Shown piece by piece: positions 1 through 11,700 of a stretch of DNA of 64,000 nt. The DNA comes from Taenia hydatigena (lineage: Eukaryota; Platyhelminthes; Cestoda; Cyclophyllidea; Taeniidae): the NCBI GenBank assembly GCA_036345935.2, contig JADWOT020001167.1, positions 62,001 to 126,000 of the forward strand. The letters are read 5' to 3'. Every line of letters starts with the position of its first letter. Within the stretch, counting starts at the first letter, position 1. The notes under the pieces were generated by a model, which worked only from the letters and a program-made list of their open reading frames with translations, did no database searches and had not been told where the DNA came from. The translations under genes and the position numbers were made by a program.

Positions 1-320
1 GCAATTACCACGCTATCCATTCTGCTGTAAGTGCTCCGTTGTGGCCGTCAAAAGCTTTCAATTTTCAACATTTGAAGCATTGTCATTGAAAACAAACATG
101 ATAGTTATGTAGGCAGTTAATTCGCCTAGTCTCACACTTTTTGAAATTGCTGTACCACAAAAGTGGCAAGAACTACACGTCTGTAGCTCTAACACCGAAT
201 TTGTTCATGTGCAACAGAGATTTTGTGCCACCATACACGGCACGCCTTCTTCTTTGCTTTATGCTTCGTGTTGCAGTTACCTTATAATCGACTTACCTTT
301 TACCACGATTTTGTGTGCAG
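1..320 (+). other. Intron or upstream sequence of the guanylate cyclase
   Basis: I see no exon here. From about 60 onward this sequence is recognisably duplicated at about 16736-17000, so it belongs to the duplicated block. Confidence 0.6.
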
Positions 321-392
321 GATGTTATTAACAACAAAAGCATTACATTTGACTGGGACTTCAAGCTCTCTCTCATGACTGACTTCGTTCGG
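321..392 (+). CDS. Guanylate cyclase exon A (kinase-homology domain)
   Basis: 24 codons beginning [19 protein letters not shown], matching the helix before the GMxYLH motif of receptor guanylate cyclases. The acceptor is tgtgtgcag and the donor GTGAGT; the exon ends in phase 0. This exon is missing from the second copy at 17 kb. Confidence 0.85.
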
Positions 393-3300
393 GTGAGTAG
401 ATGCTGTCCCATTGCTGTTTAAAAAATCTCCGCTCCTCTCGTCTCTAATTTGTGTAACTACTTTCGATGCGCATTAAAAGGGAATGGAGTACCTCCACAG
501 CACAAGTCTCAAAGCTCACGGAAGGCTAAAGTCAACCAATTGCGTTGTCAGTTGCCGCTACGTATTGAAAATCACTGACTTCGGCATTCCCAAGATTTAC
601 GACTTAACAGGCAGTTACCCTTCAATCAAACCTGAAGGTTAGTTGCATTGACCACCCGGCATTGTTTCACATCCATAGAAAAATTGTAGACGGCGCCTGA
701 GCTACTGCGTGATGAGACAGCGGCTTTGCTTGGAACTAAGCCAGGCGATGTCTATGCATTCGGCATAATAATGCACGAAGTCTTCTATCAGACGAAACCA
801 TATGGGCCAGATAATATGCAAGTGGAGGAGATTCTAGAACGCGTGATGAGCGAAGAAGAGCCTCCTTTTCGTCCAAAGGTGGGTAGTCCTCTTCACCCCA
901 GCATGCCACAATGTTGACTTGGTGTAACCGCATCAGCAGGACAGAATGAGTTAATCAAGGCCTTCACACGAAACAATCAGGTGCATTTAGGGACGCAGCA
1001 CTATTCGTGTCAATTTTTTTTTTAATATTGCATTAAGGGACTCGTGTAGCATTGCGTTGTATCACATTCTCTTTTGGTGGCAATGTACAGGCCTGCCCAA
1101 CTATCCTTTCTTCTTCAGCTTCTTGAAACAGGTGTCTCACCGACTTACATAGACATTATACAGCGAGCGTGGTCAGAAAATCCTCGACTAAGACCAACAT
1201 TCAAGGAGTTGAATGAAGAGATTCAACAACTGACCAGAGGAAAGTGAGTTTGCCATCGTTTATGAACGCCATGCTTGTTTTGCTAAGAAAAACGAACATT
1301 GTGGAGCACATGTTCAAAATAATGGAAGATTACTCGAGTCGGTTGGAAGAAGAGGTGAAGGCTCGAACGGATGAACTGGAGAATGAAAGGAGAAAGAAGG
1401 AACTTCTCATCTGTCGTTTGCTGCCTCCGTGAGTTTCCATCCTCATCAATTCTAGTTGGTAACATTGGTTGTTATGATTTCATTCTGTAACTTCGCATTT
1501 GTGTACGACCGCACAGGACTAGATCCTGAACAACGGGCGAGTGGATAAATAAAATTAAGCTGGAATTGTAGGGTTGTGGCAGAAGCGCTGAAGGCGGGGG
1601 TCGCAGTTGCGCCTGAGACCTACGATGAGGTGTCAATCTATATTAGCGACATCGTCGGCTTCACAACTATTTCTGCAATGTCCACACCGCTGCAGGTTGT
1701 TGATCTTCTTAACGACTTGTACACATTGTTTGACAAGACGATTGCACACTACGACGTCTACAAGGTGAGTTTAACTGGAGATGCTTTAGTCTGCCCACTG
1801 GCACAGATTAGACTCCCAACTCACCACATTCCTATATGCTTGAGTAAAATGTGTTGCAGAACTAACCGATGTCCACTTTTGCTTAATCTCACTAAGATCG
1901 AAAAAACACTTGTAAACCATTTGTTTAACTTGTTTAAAAGGATGACAATCTGGCGTGTGATGCAAACACTCAGTTGAATTTGCGGGATCTCATGCTACGT
2001 TCCTTTGCTCAATAGTCTAATCGATACCCACAGCTCTCACTGAACCACAAACACAGATGGAACAGAAGTGCTCTCTATGCCCGCCATTAAACGCAAGGTT
2101 CACTCTTTCTAGGTGGAAACGATAGGAGACGCCTACATGGTGACTTCGGGATTACCAGTCCGTAATGGACGACGCCACGCAGCTGAGGTCGCAGCTATGG
2201 CCCTCGATCTGCTTAGTGCTTGTGGCGCTTTTACTATTAAGCACCTACCGCAGGTCCCCTTGAGGCTGCGCATCGGTCTGCATAGTGGTTAGTTTGATGG
2301 ATATCTGACCTCGTTTCCTTCCTAGTCCGTGCGTGCAAGATACACATCAAGTTGGCCAAGCAAATGCCAAAGGCATTTGTGCAATGACTGCGGCAAAAGA
2401 CCAGCCTGTGCCTAAAATTCAATATCCCTATAAGCTGACTTCACGCTGTGATTCATGTTTGTCACTATTGCCACACAGGTGCTGCATCATCTCATACATT
2501 CTTTCGCAATTATAGCTTTCCATTTGAGACCACATTGTGTCCACTGAATTGCCATTAAACAGGCGAAATATGCTGATGGCTTCAAACAAGTATGAAGCAC
2601 TGACCAATTAGCATGCAGCAAGCTTTCAAGAGCTGACTTTTAAATAACGTATTTAAACTTCGCCTCTCATTGGGACTGCAAACTATGAAATCAGTTGCAT
2701 AACATTGAAAAACGATGCTCTGTTTACCTGCAGGACCTTGCGTTGCTGGTGTCGTGGGCTTACAATGCCTCGTTACTGTCTCTTTGGTGATACCGTTAAT
2801 CGAGCACTGAAGATGGAGTCATCTGGAGCCGGTTTGTGACCCTCCTTTTTGCCTACTTCCATTTCACCATTACTCCAACGCAAAATCTTTTCCTTTCAGC
2901 ATTCAGGATACACATCAGCGAAGCAATAAAGGAAATATTGGATGAAATCGGAGGCTACCATGCTGAGCATTGTGGTTCAGTTGAATTCGGAGGTGGTGTG
3001 GAGATGAGAAGTTATTGGCTCACTGGAAGCGACAATTTTCACAGGCCTTTACCTCAACCGCCTCCATTAACAATGTAAGCAATGTCACCTGCTATATGAT
3101 TATCTCCTGATAACTAGTTTTACATGGTTTTGTCGATCGCATCACAGCATTTTGTTGCGCTGCCTTTGATACTTTGCGGAATGAGCGCGGTCAGAGATCT
3201 AATTGACTGCCTGTAAAACATGAAGTAGCTTAGCAAAGAGTTTTGTAAGCAACAGGTAAAAAATAAGCTTCTTTGAATGATAGGTGGTAGATAGTGTTAG

Positions 3301-4379
3301 AATGGGATAGTTTTATGCAGCCTTTGCTCGTACCAATGCAGACAAATGTGGCACAGGTTTTAGCGGAAAGCCCAATATTAGTCAGGTGATAAAGAGCCTA
3401 AACTAAGCCAAACTACTTTTAAACACATCGATAGTCTACAAGGTTTAGTTAGCGCTGCGCTCTTCACTCTGGGTGCGCTACAGCTGTTTTGTGGTCATAC
3501 GACTGCGATAGTTACTCACTATGGCACAACAGACTTAGTTATCAAGCAAAACTGCGAAACATCTTGCACTAATTGTTTTATGCTTTGTTTTGCAGTGGAG
3601 AATGCCATGAGTGAGTTGCACTGCAGACGCCGTCACTTTGTTTCCTCATTGTTTACGATTCCACCTTCTCATTCCGCACACAAATGGTAAGCGTTTTGCA
3701 TTGCTGGAGTTTAGACACTTAAGCTTCCTTCAAGAAACACATTGTGTGAAAATCCAAGTCTTGTATCCATGAGGTAACATTGACGGATTTTGAGCGCTAT
3801 TGTACACGCAGATGAGACGCAAGTCTGGCAACGATTATTTTAAATTCTGCAAAGCGGCTCGTCTGTGGAAGTCTGGTACACATCCAGTTATGACCACTAC
3901 TACTGACACGCTGTCGTTCACTTCTACCCTCTGCTAAGTAACAGTGTAGCACGAATAAAAAAGGCAGTTGAGCTCATGCATCAGGCATGTGAGGCGATTG
4001 CGCGTATTGTTGCACTGTCGCGTGACACCAGGCATAGAAGTGGGTGACTGGACTTGAACGTCCCTGATCTTCCTCGACATCACTCTATCCTGAATGCGTT
4101 CCAGTTGCGTCACCTCAAGCCACTGATGTCGCAGTTGCTGTCTTTTTCTCAAGAAAGCAAATTATTGTGTCAGCAGTCATCGCAGTGTCTTTAATTTGCC
4201 CACACAGAAAGGCGAAAAACACAAACGAGTCGCATTCATGGGAGGATGCAGCGGTGGAGAGTAAGGAAATGCGGAACGGTTACTGTATTCATTATTCAGA
4301 TATTAGTCGTCCCATTCATCTTCATGACGGATGCTGTGATGCGAATGTCATCTTAATCAGTACTCCCCAGTCCTGTTAA
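321..4379 (+). CDS. Receptor-type (membrane) guanylate cyclase, 3' part, frame damaged
   Basis: Family knowledge: these receptors turn GTP into cGMP in response to an extracellular ligand or Ca2+ regulators, and act at the plasma membrane. The sequence shows, in order: the end of the kinase-homology domain (321-1243; LKITDFG, TAPELLR and FRPK motifs), the dimerisation coiled coil (1288-1428; [10 protein letters not shown], then heptads), and the cyclase catalytic domain (1572-2995; [36 protein letters not shown], and near the end SYWLTG). A C-terminal tail probably follows (3596-4379). Exons: 321-392, 481-637, 679-878, 1119-1243, 1288-1428, 1572-1764, 2113-2287, 2734-2831, 2900-3074, then 3596-3610 and 4208-4379 less surely. 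All junctions are GT-AG and in phase, except for a one-base loss in exon 2734-2831. A TAG replaces the conserved Trp at 687-689. Extracellular and transmembrane exons lie upstream of the window. Either a sequence with errors or a young pseudogene. Confidence 0.88.
481..637 (+). CDS. Guanylate cyclase exon B (kinase-homology domain)
   Basis: Encodes GMEYLHST, then [12 protein letters not shown] (pseudo-catalytic loop) and [11 protein letters not shown] (DFG segment). These are textbook receptor-cyclase kinase-homology motifs. Donor GTTAGT at 638; ends in phase 1. The intron before it is 88 bases. Confidence 0.9.
679..878 (+). CDS. Guanylate cyclase exon C, with in-frame TAG
   Basis: The acceptor is catag at 674-678 and the intron is only 41 bases. 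The frame reads E-K-L-TAG-T-A-P-E-L-L-R, where the family has KLWTAPELLR. The stop at 687-689 therefore sits on the conserved Trp. Downstream the frame stays clean: [20 protein letters not shown] and EEPPFRPK. Donor GTGGGT at 879; ends in phase 0. Confidence 0.88.
1119..1243 (+). CDS. Guanylate cyclase exon D (end of kinase-homology domain)
   Basis: Encodes [20 protein letters not shown], then [15 protein letters not shown], the C-lobe of the kinase-homology domain. The acceptor is ttcttcag and the donor GTGAGT at 1244; ends in phase 2. Confidence 0.9.
1288..1428 (+). CDS. Guanylate cyclase exon E (dimerisation coiled coil)
   Basis: Encodes [20 protein letters not shown], then heptad-rich acidic/basic sequence ending in LLPP. 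This is the signalling helix between the kinase-homology and cyclase domains, needed for dimer formation in the family. Acceptor tgctaag, donor GTGAGT at 1429; ends in phase 2. The intron before it is 44 bases. Confidence 0.9.
1572..1764 (+). CDS. Guanylate cyclase exon F (catalytic domain, first part)
   Basis: Contains [20 protein letters not shown] with the first metal-binding Asp, then [13 protein letters not shown] and DVYK. Acceptor attgtag, donor GTGAGT at 1765; phase 0 at the end. All residues expected here are present. Confidence 0.92.
2113..2287 (+). CDS. Guanylate cyclase exon G (catalytic domain, middle)
   Basis: Begins [20 protein letters not shown]. The Glu that selects guanine and the second metal-binding Asp are both present. 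It continues to [10 protein letters not shown]. Acceptor tttctag, donor GTTAGT at 2288; ends in phase 1. Confidence 0.92.
2734..2831 (+). CDS. Guanylate cyclase exon H, one base short
   Basis: Starts [10 protein letters not shown] in one frame and continues [20 protein letters not shown] in the next. One base is therefore missing at about 2762-2764, where the family reads GLxMPRY. The exon is 98 bases, but 99 are needed to keep both neighbouring junctions in phase. The guanine-contacting Cys (YCLF) and the catalytic Asn (TVN) are present. The Arg of the usual NTASRMES motif is Lys here. Acceptor cctgcag, donor GTTTGT. Confidence 0.85.
2900..3074 (+). CDS. Guanylate cyclase exon I (end of catalytic domain)
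   Basis: Encodes [20 protein letters not shown] and [14 protein letters not shown], the last strands of the cyclase domain. The usual KGKG turn is not recognisable. Acceptor cctttcag. The splice at GTAAGC (3075) is used in this model. Without splicing, the frame stops at once at TAA 3076-3078, so the protein could also end here. Confidence 0.85.
3596..3610 (+). CDS. Possible 15-base micro-exon of the cyclase tail
   Basis: The acceptor ttgttttgcag and the donor GTGAGT enclose 15 bases. They join in phase to exon I (phase 2 in, phase 2 out) and encode about I-G-E-C-H-E. Support is splice signals and phase only. Confidence 0.3.
   Translation, partial: WRMP
4050..4112 (-). repeat. tRNA-promoter-like module (possible SINE fragment)
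   Basis: On the minus strand a box-A-like TGACGCAACTGG (4112-4101) is followed 53 bases later, start to start, by a good box B, GTTCAAGTCC (4059-4050). It shares ATGTCGAGGA and TTCAAGTCC with the module at 55.5 kb. No full cloverleaf could be folded by eye. Confidence 0.3.
4208..4379 (+). CDS. Probable C-terminal exon of the guanylate cyclase
   Basis: The acceptor tttgcccacacag at 4207 opens a frame that joins in phase to exon I, directly or through the 15-base micro-exon. It runs 57 codons ([14 protein letters not shown] to STPQSC) to TAA at 4377-4379. It is hydrophilic, as receptor-cyclase tails often are, and has no family match. Its link to the gene rests on phase and position. Confidence 0.45.
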
Positions 4380-5200
4380 TCACAAATCAGTGAGTAAATG
4401 CTTGGAGAAGCGAGAAACGTTAAAATGATGGCCTTCGGAACTCATCAGGTTTCATTTGCTAGTAAGTGGCAGATGGACGACTGTGCTTTGTCTGTGGTTG
4501 GAGATTGTGGTAAATTGTCTCATGAACATTACTTATGTCAAAGCACGCGTCAGTGCCCATCATATTTGGCGCATTGGTGGCAACATACTACTCTTCAGGA
4601 CGAAGCTAGCCTTTCCCAGTAAATTACACACACTTGGATCGGTGATACACCGTGAAGACTATGTAATAGGAAAAATTTCGGACCCTCACGCCATTCTGAA
4701 GGGCTCTCTTTAAACTTCAGCCCTGTACCTCGATCCAGATTGCTTCGTGCAGCAGACAAGCATTTAGTAGTGATACTGCCGATTGCGTCAGAAATCACAA
4801 AGCATGCTGAGGCACTTTCTACGTATATCCTTCTGGGAGTTGGTGTAGTCGATGTGCTATTTACTCTGGCTTATACCAGACACACAGTTTAGCATCAAAT
4901 GCGTTAACAGTTCCTCATTGATCGAGCTTAGCCAGAAGGAAAAAATTATATGTCTCTCGAAATTGTACGCAAGCCATGTTCGCAGCCATCGCGCATTTTT
5001 CCGAATCACATGCAGGTCATTCGCTTTGAAGTGCTTCTATTGTCTGATTATTCTGGCTATGAACTTGCCTGAGCTCAAGCTCGCGCACACAAACGTCATT
5101 TTTCCAATGCCATAGTACTGAGTGACCAAATTGCAGCGTAGTTACTGTGGCACAATACTGCTCTACCCACTCCTTACCGCTTCTTCTGTTTTTTTTTTCA
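4380..5200. other. No recognisable gene
   Basis: Short overlapping ORFs only. None shows splice context or a known motif. Confidence 0.5.
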
Positions 5201-5242
5201 GGCTAGCCTGCGTCTATCCTGAGGGGGCAAAATACCCTTAAA

Positions 5243-5743
5243 ATGCAACACTCATCTGAACAGCAGCGATGGATCGCATGCTTCTCTCAAATGATACATG
5301 GGGCATACAATGCTCCATATTTTGAAATCTCAATAATTTTGAACTCCCTACCAATTTTGGCTTTCCCCAACAGCACAATGGTGTTCCTTACTTCAGTAAA
5401 GAGGTCAACTCATCCCAATTTAGCCGTTGTTGCCTTACAATTGCTGAGACATTTGATCCATTCTTGCGTTTTCATTGAGGACATGCCGTGTCTGACACTT
5501 TTTGACATAAGATACCTAGAGTTATATCGAGCAGCTCTTTTTGGCGAAGGCAACAGGCGTGTTCACAATATTAAACGAAACCAAACCGGTTCCAATTCGT
5601 GGGTAAAAACTTACGATTACTGGAACATGAACAAAACGCCAAGTAAATGGACTGCATTAAAAACACTTGCAATAGCCGAAGAGATTGAAACTGTGAAACA
5701 GAACTATTATTCTGCCTGCCTAGTAGAAGCAGTGAAAGGATAA
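5243..5743 (+). CDS. Hypothetical 166-residue single-exon protein
   Basis: An uninterrupted ATG-to-TAA frame. A ten-T tract and CAG at 5190-5201 form a very good 3' splice site 41 bases before the ATG. In the ORF's own frame there is a TAG just after that site (5204-5206), so translation would have to begin at this ATG. That layout fits a 5'UTR splice or a trans-spliced leader. The protein has no signal peptide or known motif; the middle (HPNLAVVALQLLRHLI) looks helical. A frame this long is unusual but not impossible by chance here. Function unknown. Confidence 0.3.
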   Translation: MQHSSEQQRWIACFSQMIHGAYNAPYFEISIILNSLPILAFPNSTMVFLTSVKRSTHPNLAVVALQLLRHLIHSCVFIEDMPCLTLFDIRYLELYRAALFGEGNRRVHNIKRNQTGSNSWVKTYDYWNMNKTPSKWTALKTLAIAEEIETVKQNYYSACLVEAVKG

Positions 5744-8700
5744 AGGGTCAGAGAGTTGTGCAATTCCAACCGTCATATCAATACGGCTGAATTAAAAATC
5801 ATCAAGAGATTGGTCTCACACCTACCTTAAAAGTAGGTGAATTGGCGAGGTTTACTTCTAAGCCTTAGGAAACAAAAATGGTCAAATAAATTCGGCGGTT
5901 TTGTGCTATAGTAAATCCGAATGCGTGGAGATTAGGAAATTAAAAGCAACTAGCTAATGGCATTTAATGCTAATTTGAGTCATCACACGCTATCATAGAA
6001 AAACAACCACAGCATAATTGGACCAGCCTTCTTTTAATGCCTTTGATGAGTACGTTAACCTCAAAGGGTCTATGTCTCTTAACAAAACAATCCGTTAAGT
6101 AGAAAACTCATGTTAAATTTAGTCGGATACCAGTGAAACAGATCAACCCAGACTCCAATGTCGGGCTCATGCCCTCTAGATACTGCTGATGAATGTAACC
6201 ACTGAAAATAGACAAATGCATAGTTTTAAAGGAACATCCGAAAGACTTGACGTGTACATAGGTCGAAGTCTTTGTTGCCCATACGATTCTTTAACCAAAG
6301 TTTCCAACACAAAAGTGGGGCTGCTTATCTTGACACATTGTGCATGAACGTTCTCGTACTTCATTTGTTCAGCGTTGCCTCACACACGCTTGACAAATGC
6401 ATGCATCAGGCCACGTCCAGGAATCGCGAAGTACATGCAAAGCATTATTCGATACCGATGTAGAGAATTCCTGTAACAGAGAGCTTTACAGACCAGTTCG
6501 ATGCATGAATTTCAATATTGCCGACCTGTAGATTTTGTTAGGACAGACTTGAACGAGAATCGGAAACTTAAAGACCCTCAAAATTAGCGGTGCTGGACAT
6601 TGCGAGATCCTCAGGCTACTGGATTCTTCGTCTATCCATCTCTCATACGTTGCTTTCCTGTATAAGTCCTTTTTGATAGCGGATCTTTTGTGCTTTAGAT
6701 CTTAAATGCTTGTTCGGATCACCAACCCGGAATGAACGTTTATGTGAGCGCTATTACAAGAAAGAAGTTCAAAATCGGCAATTTACGATATCCGACTGCA
6801 GGCGCAAGCTAAGTTTTGGCAAAACCGCACGAAGGAACTTGAACGGCTTGGTCGTGTGCCTAAAGGAGGAGTGAAAGGAGGTCACTCGGAGCGTTTGTAT
6901 ACGCTTTGCTTGTCATGCAATTACGGGCTGTTTCTGTCTGCCCTCAAAAGCTTCAGACTTTGTCATGAAAAAAGGAAGCCCTTGTACCTCGATCATACAT
7001 ATCCGATAATGCCAGTCGACTAAAGCGTTACGAGGCGTTGATTTCCGGTCGCCAAATTCATTGACATTCACATATTGTGGCATATCAAGTAGTTTTGAAC
7101 CTATCTAAAATTTATCAACATCCAGATGTCTAACCGGTATTCCTGATGTGGTATCAGTGATGATTAGCCTTTCCACGTTCCACGGTTTCTTTATCTGTAG
7201 GTTTGATACAATGTGACAGCAGAACACCTGCGGAAGGCAATGCAAAATAATCTTTAGATTTCCTCTATTTTCATTGCTGGTTGTTGTGATCCTCCATTGA
7301 GCATTAAATCAATTGCATGCTCCTGTGACACCTAGTTTTGAGCTAAAATTTCGTGCCTCCTGCCGCTTTGCAAAGTTTTCGAATTTTGCTTTTGAAGAAG
7401 AGTTGAACGACCACTTTGATTATGATTTGTTCGCAGTTCGATACGAGAATATGGCAATCACGGTGAGCTTATGGTCATCTAGATTGGCACCCATTCTGAG
7501 TGTCAAGACTTCTAAATTCAATTAGAGGAGACATTGTAGCTAATCTTACTTGCACAATAAAATATTAACCGACTTTTAGGTTGGCTCAATTTACCTGCTT
7601 TAAAGTGGATTCGGGTGCTGATGAGGACAATGTAAAGTAACTTAGCGCAAAAGTACAGCAATATCTCGCGGAAGAGTATAAAATTCGTCCAAAAGGAGTC
7701 GGCATAAGCCGGTGGTTTCGCTTAAAGCTTGACATTATTTTAGTAACAAACCGCTTTATGAAGTTATTAATAAATCGACTTCAGGCAATCGTCGAGCTGC
7801 ATAAACGTTATTCTGAATTGCTAAGTTTCTCTGAGTGGGATAAATGAGATCATGCTATTGCTAGCCTAAAGATATAGGAAAAAAATTAAAAACATATGCT
7901 CGAAATTATGCGAATTCGCTCTGATTCGAAAAACAAAGTTGGAAAAAATTCGGCCAATTGATGAGAATGCATTGTGAATATATGCATGACATTTTATCTA
8001 ATATTCACACACGCATACACACATCTAATCTTTTACGCTCCGTTGAATTAAGATTATGGAGCCAATCTAAGGTTTGGTACTATGGTTTTTGCGCATGCAT
8101 GCACGCGCGGGGATGTTTTTTGTAACTGACGCAACGCGAGCATAAAGAAGAACAGGACTGTGTGCACAACCAATGGGTGTATGCGATTAACCTATGACCC
8201 AACTACATGTAACCCCACTCAACTACGTGATCCGGTTCGCCACCAACTCCATGGTGCATTTAAAATGCAGACTAGGTATGGACTTTAATCCATACTTGCG
8301 CCTCATGAATATTAATAAACGGTCATACGTTAAAAACATAACTAAATAGGATGTAGTCTTCGGCCAAATTTTGCTTTTGAACTGAATGGCGATCATTTAA
8401 CCACCGAAAATCGACAATATTCATAATGCTAAATCCTACTTCACCGAGCCCTCAACGATAATGTACCAAATAATTACGCTGCAAGTGGACTAATATCCTA
8501 AAAATTAGTAAAACTGGCTGTGGAGCTTCTCGCAAATAAAAGTCAACTTTTGCAGACTAACGAACAAATCAATTCAGACGTTTAGCTCAAAGAATTGGCA
8601 TTCTTTCTCGGCTCGTGTTCAAATTCTTCGATACCACTTTGATTCGAAAACCCTAGATTCAAAGCTTTACTACTTTACGCGAATATTACTTCTGAATAAG

Positions 8701-11700
8701 ACTTCTGTGCATCATTACTCGATAAACTCCCATTACAAAAGAGTTGCAGCACACAAGCCCGAGCATAACTTATTGTGGCTACTTCTCTGCTTCCACATTT
8801 GGCGCATCTTATTTGCACCTAAAACTAAAGGAGTCAACGCCTCACTTCCTTGCAATGATTATCTTGCTTATTCTTCTCTACTAACTGGTGAGAATCCCAA
8901 AAGTCGAGGCTGCAAGAGTCAATGGAATTACGGTAATTACATACAGCCCTTTCTACCTGACTGGACAACAGCACGAAAAGGGTTTTCGAATCATACAGAA
9001 AATGACACCACGTCTTCTAAACTGCAGTTCTCATTCTGTTTAAAATCATCATGAACTGCAACAGGGAGCTGATGAGGTCATGATGGCCTGAAAATTGAGT
9101 CTGTTTGTCACTCAGAACTAGCGAAGTGGGGATGAAAGTGGAGCAGCAACGAGCGGTTAAACGCAGCATGACATCTGGTGGCATGTAGAAGGCGGATCCA
9201 AATGCCGAAACTCGGTGGAGTGACCAAAAATGATGCGAGTGGAGGCGTTCTTGTACGAGATATAGCTATCATGCTCCCCCTGGCCTAATGAAAAATAGAT
9301 ATGCGCTGTCCCTTTGCATTAGGCAATTGACCTGAGTAAACGCCTTTACTGAGGAAGGACTAAGTTCTGACCCTATCTTAGTTTTTAGCTAAATTCGTTA
9401 GTCTCCTCAACGCAGCGTAGAGCAATCTGATAATAATGGATTTTATCCCCATTTCACTGTTAATACAGGGAATTTTACATGAAACATTTACTTTGATTTT
9501 ATGGATTAAATCACATCTCACAACTCTAGACAGACTGGTAGCTCTGAAAAGTCATTTAAGGCTGCCTCTTGGCCTCTTTAAAAACCCGATAACTCCTTGT
9601 CAAGTCTTCCGAAGCACAACAATAATCTTTTCTTGTCATCAAGCATGGCAGATGGACCATTCGTTAACAGTAGAAAAATCATTCAAGCTTTTTAACCTCC
9701 GATTCTCACTCATCCTTGGGCGCATTTCTGCGATTTGCTGCATGAGAATCGCAAGGCAGCCGTTTTGACGCAGTTTTAGTCAGTGTAAAATTGGTGTGAA
9801 CCACTCCTCTATGCATGCATGCAGCCTCTTAATTCCACTTGCCTTTGTGTGACATTACCTAAAAGTGCATTATATTAAATAGTAAGCAGAGATTATCGCG
9901 GCAAAGATCTGGCTGAAAAGGATGTGTCCTGACTTCATAATTTGCTCCTCATCTTTTGATTTGACCTGACCAAGGCTCATGTTTAATTTCGCAAATTACT
10001 ATACAGAACACTTGAACACATGAAATACTTCGTGAGCATTTGAGCGGCGTTTGCCTTCCTTAGGTCTAAATCCTTTAATGCCAACTGTGAAGAAGCTTCT
10101 TGTTCTCGTCATTCAGTCTCAAAATAATGCGCTACGCATATTACTTAAGACTTTCAGTCACTACACCGGCTTTCTTAACGCCGAATATGCTCCAATTCGC
10201 ATCAATAAATGTCAAGAACCGCCGTTTATTGTCTTAGGTGATGACTACTTCGTCAAATCTCTGCAGCGATAGTCGTATTTATTTAACCATCTACTTTGCG
10301 GTAACTTTGCATACTGAGACATGCAATTTAATCTTACTGCCATTTGCACACCTTCTTTTCAAGTTTACTAACAGCATTGAGCATTGATGCCTACTTGAGG
10401 AGTGTTGATGCACTGTCAGTCAACAACAATTTTTTCATGCAGTAAAGCTTTTGAACCTTTGGTTTGAATTAACATCTCTTTACTTGACGCGCAAGAAAGC
10501 TAAAGCCATACCAAGGAGACAATAATAAGTCCAAGATCATGGCCATTTAGCGTAACACCAATGGCTGAAAGCAGTGATCACTGGGAAGACCAGTCCTTCA
10601 TTTAATGAATGCTAGTGTGTGGATAGCTGACTGATTGAACCCACACACTGCAACCCACTTCTCGATTTCTCTGGGGATGATTTTTACAGGGTTCATTCCC
10701 AACCTAACAAACAACTGCTACATGCTGTTAACAAGTCATTCTCTGCTCCTAGTACGCTCTGCTATGGCATTGAAGCCTAATAGCGTCCTACGCACTTAGA
10801 TTCGTCGCTCCTAAGGTTAGGACTGGATTTACTACAAAGGATAAACACACCATTTGGTGCCTCTGCAAGACTAGTAAGAGTAAGCTATCATTCAAAATCG
10901 CAAATACTTAGTTAGAGATGTGCAAACTGTAACAGGGCAGTAACTCACATTGCTTTAAATAAGATAGTTTTACTTGTTTTAAACTGTGCATATAGGAATA
11001 ATTTTAATGCAAGTAGCAGACCGACCACGATGGCAGCAATCTTCTATTTAAGGAAATGGAGAGGGAAATTATGAAAATTAATGGCAACTGCATACAAATA
11101 AACATTGAGCTACATGCAAGAGGGAGGTCCCTGTCTAACTAAGATTCTTGGGATGAAACAAAAGAAAATATAGATTAATTTTCTTAACGGAAATAGTGAT
11201 GGCTTGCACGCATACACAGACACAGGGAAGCATTTTATATGGTTGGTGCAACACAGTGGTGCGCGGTGTTTGGGAATACGTCTACATCTAGAAGGTATCT
11301 GCCGTCTACTTGTGATCAAACTGCGTATCATTCAACAATGTCTACGTAGTCCCGTCTGCAGCGCATGCGCATCTGTGCACAGACCCTCTTCCCATTTCTT
11401 CATTGTCGCATTATCCCGACTAGACAGACAATATACTGGATTATTTTCGAGGTAAACAGTTATTAAGCAGCATTTATGCTTGCCGTAGGTAAACTAAGTA
11501 ATGAAATGCGATCTGAAGCATAAACTTTAATGAAATTATGGAACATAGACATAGCTGCTTGGCTATTACCGTATTGAAATTATCCGTAACAGTTTCATGC
11601 AAGGTGACGACTCAAAACAGATTGTCAATTGACTGCGATCTAATGATGATTTTAGTTCTTAACTATTACTGCACGTTGCAAGAATTAGTGAATTTATGTC

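Larger units (their letters stand above)
3079..4207 (+). other. Probable last introns of the guanylate cyclase
   Basis: AT-rich with no recognisable protein. It holds the candidate 15-base micro-exon at 3596 and a tRNA-promoter-like module at 4050-4112 (minus strand). Confidence 0.45.

Noticed and set aside
3074..3078. Cyclase protein ending at TAA 3076-3078
   Set aside because: Possible, but a GTAAGC donor overlaps it and an in-phase tail exon follows at 4208. Kept as an alternative only.
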